Shown piece after piece: positions 60,828 through 64,000 of a stretch of DNA of 64,000 nt. The notes under the pieces were generated by a model. It worked only from the letters and a program-made list of their open reading frames with translations. It searched no databases and had not been told where the DNA came from. The translations under genes were made by a program, and so were the position numbers. This DNA comes from Nocardia sp. NBC_00403 (lineage in GTDB: Bacteria; Actinomycetota; Actinomycetes; Mycobacteriales; Mycobacteriaceae): positions 4,650,001-4,714,000 of the forward strand of contig NZ_CP107939.1 in the NCBI RefSeq assembly GCF_036046055.1, read 5' to 3'. How positions within the stretch are numbered: the stretch's first letter is position 1; every line of letters starts with the position of its first letter.

Positions 60828-61479
60828 GATGCCGTCGAACGCTCTCGGCGCGGCCCGGTCTGGAAATTTGCCGTCCGCGAGTCAGGGATTGGGAGTGTCT
60901 GATTGACGGCTCTGGTGCACTTCCGGTGGCGTATTGGTGTCGGTGACGGCACGATGCGTCGGTGCGTGAGGTGAATATTGCTGTCGGGGTGCCGTTTTCG
61001 GGCTTTTCACCGCTGGTTGTCGAGGGTGCGGTGGATGAGGGCGAGCGGAATCCGGTGCCGGCACGAACGCCGAATGTCGCGGCCGGCGGCGCGGTTGTCC
61101 CGCCGAGCCGCAGCGGGTTCCACCGGACATGGTCGACTGGTTACGAGAACTGGTCGAGGCATGCGACCTCGTCGGTGTGCAGCGGAGTGTCGTGATCGAA
61201 TCCGGTCAGCGATATATAGCATTTCCGCATCAGCGCCGTGGTCTCGACCATCGTGTTATTCGGATTGATCCATTGCACCAGGACCAGGGCATGCCCGCGG
61301 GTAACAGCCGGTCCGACCGCACTAGATGTACCTGGACATACAGGAAGGACGGTTCGACTCCAGGCACCGACATCTTGCGGATCGGCCGGTAAGGGCCGCC
61401 GCGTATCGGAGCGTTACTCGCTTTAGTCGTCAGCGCCGTAGAAGTGCCGTCGGCGCATACTTGTCGAAAGGTTTGCGCG
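60828..61479. other. Intergenic region between GH43-like and endoglycoceramidase genes
   Basis: This 650-bp divergent region must contain promoters for the sugar operon (leftward) and the GH5 gene (rightward). I found no intact gene. Weak frames on the minus strand near 61000-61200 are arginine-rich (RIPLALIHRTLDNQR) and look like decayed sequence. GGTTCGACTCC near 61350 resembles a tRNA T-loop, but the flanks do not pair. Confidence 0.5.
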
Positions 61480-62883
61480 ATGACCATTATGTCCTCGACC
61501 GCACGGTGTCTCGGGTTGGTCATGTTGCTGCTGGGACTGACCACACCGGCCGCAGCGACACCGACGGCTCCGGAACTGGGGCACTCGGGTCGCTGGCTTA
61601 CCGACGAACTGGGCCGGGTGGTCACCTTGCACGGCGTGAATATGGTCTACAAGTACCCGCCGTACTTCCCCGCAGCGGGAGGTTTCGGCGAGAACGACGC
61701 CCAGTTCTTGGCGGAGAACGGTTTCAACGCGGTGCGGCTGGGTTTCGCATGGAACGCGGTCGAGCCGCAGCCCGGCGTTTACGACGACAACTACATCGCG
61801 CAGATCAAGCAGACCCAGCAGTTGCTGGCCCGGTACAACATCTACAGCCTTGTCGATTCCCATCAGGACGCGTTCAACGAATCGGTGGGCGCGAGTTGGA
61901 GCGGGTTCCCCGACTGGGCGACGGTCACCGACGGGTTCCCATTGCAGCCCGACCCCGGCTTTCCGCTGGTCTACCTGACGAGCCCCGCCCAAAATCAAAC
62001 GTGGGCGAACTTCTGGCATGACCACGCTGCGCCCGATGGCGTCGGACTGCAGGAACACTATGCGGCCATGTGGGCACATGTCGCGCAACACTTCGCAGAC
62101 GAGCCGTACGTGCTGGGCTACGACCTGATCAATGAGCCGTGGCCCGGTTGGGAATACCCGACCTGCATTCCGCATGGCTGCCCCCAGTTCGAGCGCGGTG
62201 CGCTCGCGACGTTCGAAGCAAAAGTGATGAACGCGATCCGCCGAGTCGACCCGAAACACCTGCTGTTCTACGAGCCGTCCATGACCAACGACTTCGGTAC
62301 GCCGGACTGGGTGCCGAATCCCACCGGCGATCCGAACGCGGGGTTGAGCTTTCACGACTATTGCTTCGGCCAGATCGACACCTGCGTGAGCAACGGATTG
62401 GACCGTGCCGACGCCGACGGCGTTGTCGGGCTGGTGACCGAGTTCGGCGCGACCAAGGATTGGGCGAAGCTGACTCGTCTCGCCGATACATTCGACGACA
62501 ACATGGCTTCTTGGCTGTTGTGGTCCCAACCGCAGGATCAGACACGTGATCATGCCCAGGAGCCACCGACCGGTCCCAACCTGATGGACCCGGCGATTGT
62601 CCGGCCATATCCACGTGCAATCGCAGGCACCCCGCTGCAGTGGCACTACGACAGCGCGACTGGGACGTTCACCATCCGATACAGCGCCCGCCGCGCAGAT
62701 TCCGGTCAACCGTTCCCCCGTGAAACCCACACCGAGGTATATCTGCCGCAGAGCAACTACCCCGACGGCTACCAGGTCGAAATCCAGGGCGCCGACGTCG
62801 TGTCGGTACCTGATGCCCGGCTACTTCAACTCACCACCAGCCCCGGACAGGACACTGTGACCGTGACGGTGACGCGACGGTGA
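61480..62883 (+). CDS. Endoglycoceramidase-like GH5 hydrolase, secreted
   Basis: The 467-residue protein starts at ATG 61480 (ATG 61489 also possible) with a signal peptide (CLGLVMLLLGLTTPAAA). The GH5 barrel has GHSGRWLTDELGRVVTLHGVNMVYKYPPYFP, FNAVRLGFAWNAVEPQPGVYD, SLVDSHQDAFNE, GYDLINEPWPGWEYP (acid/base Glu) and GLVTEFGATKDW (nucleophile Glu). These match rhodococcal endoglycoceramidases, which cut the bond between oligosaccharide and ceramide of glycosphingolipids. The last 90 residues form a beta-sandwich (YSARRADSGQPFPRETHTEVYLPQSNYPDG). The enzyme would act outside the cell, on host or environmental glycolipids. Confidence 0.88.
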   Translation: MTIMSSTARCLGLVMLLLGLTTPAAATPTAPELGHSGRWLTDELGRVVTLHGVNMVYKYPPYFPAAGGFGENDAQFLAENGFNAVRLGFAWNAVEPQPGVYDDNYIAQIKQTQQLLARYNIYSLVDSHQDAFNESVGASWSGFPDWATVTDGFPLQPDPGFPLVYLTSPAQNQTWANFWHDHAAPDGVGLQEHYAAMWAHVAQHFADEPYVLGYDLINEPWPGWEYPTCIPHGCPQFERGALATFEAKVMNAIRRVDPKHLLFYEPSMTNDFGTPDWVPNPTGDPNAGLSFHDYCFGQIDTCVSNGLDRADADGVVGLVTEFGATKDWAKLTRLADTFDDNMASWLLWSQPQDQTRDHAQEPPTGPNLMDPAIVRPYPRAIAGTPLQWHYDSATGTFTIRYSARRADSGQPFPRETHTEVYLPQSNYPDGYQVEIQGADVVSVPDARLLQLTTSPGQDTVTVTVTRR

Positions 62884-63143
62884 CCGGCACCGAGGGCACC
62901 TGAGGTTCTCACCGACAGCGTTCGCCACGACGTCGAGTGTCTGCGCTGCCGGCCATTCGCCGCCACCGCGAACCCGAGACAACAGTTTCCGCCGACGTCA
63001 GCGTGTCGAAATAACTACTGCTCGGTTGTTTCCGAGATGACGAACGAGAACGAACACGTCCGTCGGCAGGCGGACCTGTGGGATCTGTCGGCGGACTCCT
63101 ACGCCGCCTGGCACGCCTTGAACAGCGCGGACACCGGCCGTCA

Positions 63144-63911
63144 TCAGGGCGACTCGACGAGCACCGCCCGCAGCCGGGCCAGCTCCGCTTCGGTGAAACC
63201 GTTGGCGTGCAGCCACTCCGCGGCGCTGCCGTGGGTGGCGTGCAGGTCCTGCAGGAATCGGATGATCACCTCTGGGTCGACGGCGAGGATGCCGGTGCGC
63301 ACCGGAGGCAGGCCGTGATAGGAGGGCAGGGTGTCGAGACGTTGGCGAATGCGCTCGAGGCGTTCACCGGTGAGCGCGTAGTCGGTGGCGATGGCCTCGG
63401 CGGGGACGCCCACCGCGTCGAGCAGGACAGCGGCGAGCACGCCGGTGCGGTCTTTGCCTGCGGCGCAATGGAAGACGACGGAATGCTGGTCTGCGTCGGC
63501 GATCAGCCGAGCGGCCGCGACGACGGATTCGATACTGCCTGCGAGGAGTTCGCGATAGAGCGCGACGAGGTCGTACTCGTGACCGTCCGGGACGAGATCG
63601 GTCGGGGTCGCGCTGGTCTGGGCCTGTTTGCGCACCGGGAGATTGACCAGGCGCACCGCAGCGCCCGCGAGCAGGCCGTACCCTTCCCGTTCGATCTCGT
63701 CGGGTAGTCGTAGGTCGATCAGCGTGCGTAGCCCGACCGGACCGATCAATCTCCCGAGGTCGTCCTCGGTGAGATGCTGTGGCGTGCTGGAGCGGAACAC
63801 GACGCCGAACCGTGTGGTGCCACCGCCGGCCACCGGAAGCCCGCCGAGATCGCGGACATTGTCGATCTCGGCGAATTCCACCCATCGCCGTTGTGCGCTG
63901 TCGGTATACAT
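63144..63911 (-). CDS. Tyrosine-protein phosphatase (PtpB-like), cytoplasmic
   Basis: The 255-residue protein starts at ATG 63911 (MYTDSAQRRWVEFAEIDNVRDLGGLPVAGGGTTRFGVVFRSSTPQHLTEDDLGRL). IDLRLPDEIEREG holds the acid region and SVVFHCAAGKDRTGVLAAVLLDAVGV the P-loop (Cys-x5-Arg). It resembles the secreted copy at 46732, but no signal peptide is present. The family hydrolyses phosphotyrosine and phosphoinositides. Its upstream neighbour is outside the window. Sequence to the right of 63911 (arginine- and proline-rich) is not part of the protein. Confidence 0.92.
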   Translation of the reverse strand: MYTDSAQRRWVEFAEIDNVRDLGGLPVAGGGTTRFGVVFRSSTPQHLTEDDLGRLIGPVGLRTLIDLRLPDEIEREGYGLLAGAAVRLVNLPVRKQAQTSATPTDLVPDGHEYDLVALYRELLAGSIESVVAAARLIADADQHSVVFHCAAGKDRTGVLAAVLLDAVGVPAEAIATDYALTGERLERIRQRLDTLPSYHGLPPVRTGILAVDPEVIIRFLQDLHATHGSAAEWLHANGFTEAELARLRAVLVESP

Positions 63912-64000
63912 CGAATCCTCGCTAATGCGCTCGGCCCGCGTCGGGCTCGTTGAGTCGGCCCCGCGTCGGCTAATGGGCGCGGCCCGCCGCGGCCTCATCG

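Noticed and set aside
57825..60902. 1025-codon plus-strand open frame across the sugar operon
   Set aside because: It crosses three genes on the other strand, each with full family motifs; codon content is the mirror image of theirs.
61290..61380. GGTTCGACTCC, possible tRNA T-arm
   Set aside because: The flanking five bases do not form a T-stem and no acceptor or anticodon stem can be drawn.
63037..63143. Short plus-strand frame MTNENEHVRRQADLWDLSAD
   Set aside because: The start looks protein-like, but after about 35 residues it runs into the antisense of the phosphatase gene; too short to call, perhaps a truncated gene.

Overview
The window is GC-rich actinobacterial DNA. It is most consistent with a mycolic-acid-containing genus such as Nocardia, with Rhodococcus-type relatives the main alternative. 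Reasons: mycobacterial-type sulfate activation genes (cysD, cysNC), KstR-like operators beside genes resembling the mycobacterial Rv3529c-Rv3531c set, a DUF3558 lipoprotein, a mycobacterial-type ATP synthase c subunit, an actinobacterial leuA attenuator with a leucine-rich leader peptide, and HsaA/HsaD-like ring-degradation enzymes. No rRNA, tRNA or CRISPR array was recognised.

Layout. 0-2.9 kb: end of an acyl-CoA thioesterase gene, small hypothetical genes and an integrase remnant. 2.9-10.8 kb: cysNC and cysD (PAPS synthesis), an IclR regulator, then a divergent operon of a DUF1214 protein, a short-chain dehydrogenase and a sulfotransferase, and a PaaI-type thioesterase; three AGAACACGTT boxes sit at the promoters. 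10.8-17 kb: HAD phosphatase, a TetR regulator with two SRPBCC-like proteins, an ABC remnant, a receptor-type Ser/Thr kinase with an extracellular YVTN propeller, and a frameshifted tyrosine recombinase. 17-29.3 kb: an accessory patch with an HxlR/hydrolase pair, an IS110 element, an IS110 remnant abutting an IS3 element, broken genes, a dispersed palindromic repeat, a SMI1/KNR4 protein, and an ECF42-type sigma factor with its DGPF/YciI partner. 29.5-34.6 kb: an ABC ATPase gene split in two by a 4.34-kb recombinase-bearing element flanked by a 7-bp direct repeat. 34.6-39.8 kb: GntR regulator, attenuator-controlled leuA and a large LuxR/NB-ARC regulator. 39.8-47.8 kb: an HsaD-like hydrolase and HsaA-like monooxygenase, an FAD-dependent dehydrogenase, an epimerase/PEP-utilizer fusion and a secreted phosphatase. 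48.7-51.3 kb: an F0-only ATP synthase operon (atpI-B-E-F-F') with no F1 genes after it. 51.6-60.8 kb: a double alpha/beta hydrolase and a sugar operon (GH43-like hydrolase, L-fucose/arabinose-type isomerase, FGGY kinase, thioredoxin, GH172/DUF2961), with a xylulokinase nearby. 61.4-64 kb: a secreted endoglycoceramidase-like GH5 enzyme and a tyrosine phosphatase.

How the genes work together. Four gene sets stand out. (1) Sulfate activation plus sulfotransferase plus SDR, probably under one steroid-responsive repressor, suggests PAPS made for sulfation or desulfation of a sterol- or lipid-type substrate. (2) The GH172/GH43-like/isomerase/kinase operon has the composition expected for releasing D-arabinofuranose and feeding it into the pentose phosphate pool through D-ribulose. 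(3) The F0 cluster could only make a membrane proton channel and stator, unless it borrows F1 from another locus. (4) The recombinase element has clean ends and an internal inverted-repeat array that may be its recombination site. Function assignments come from motif and family recognition by eye; no database search was run.
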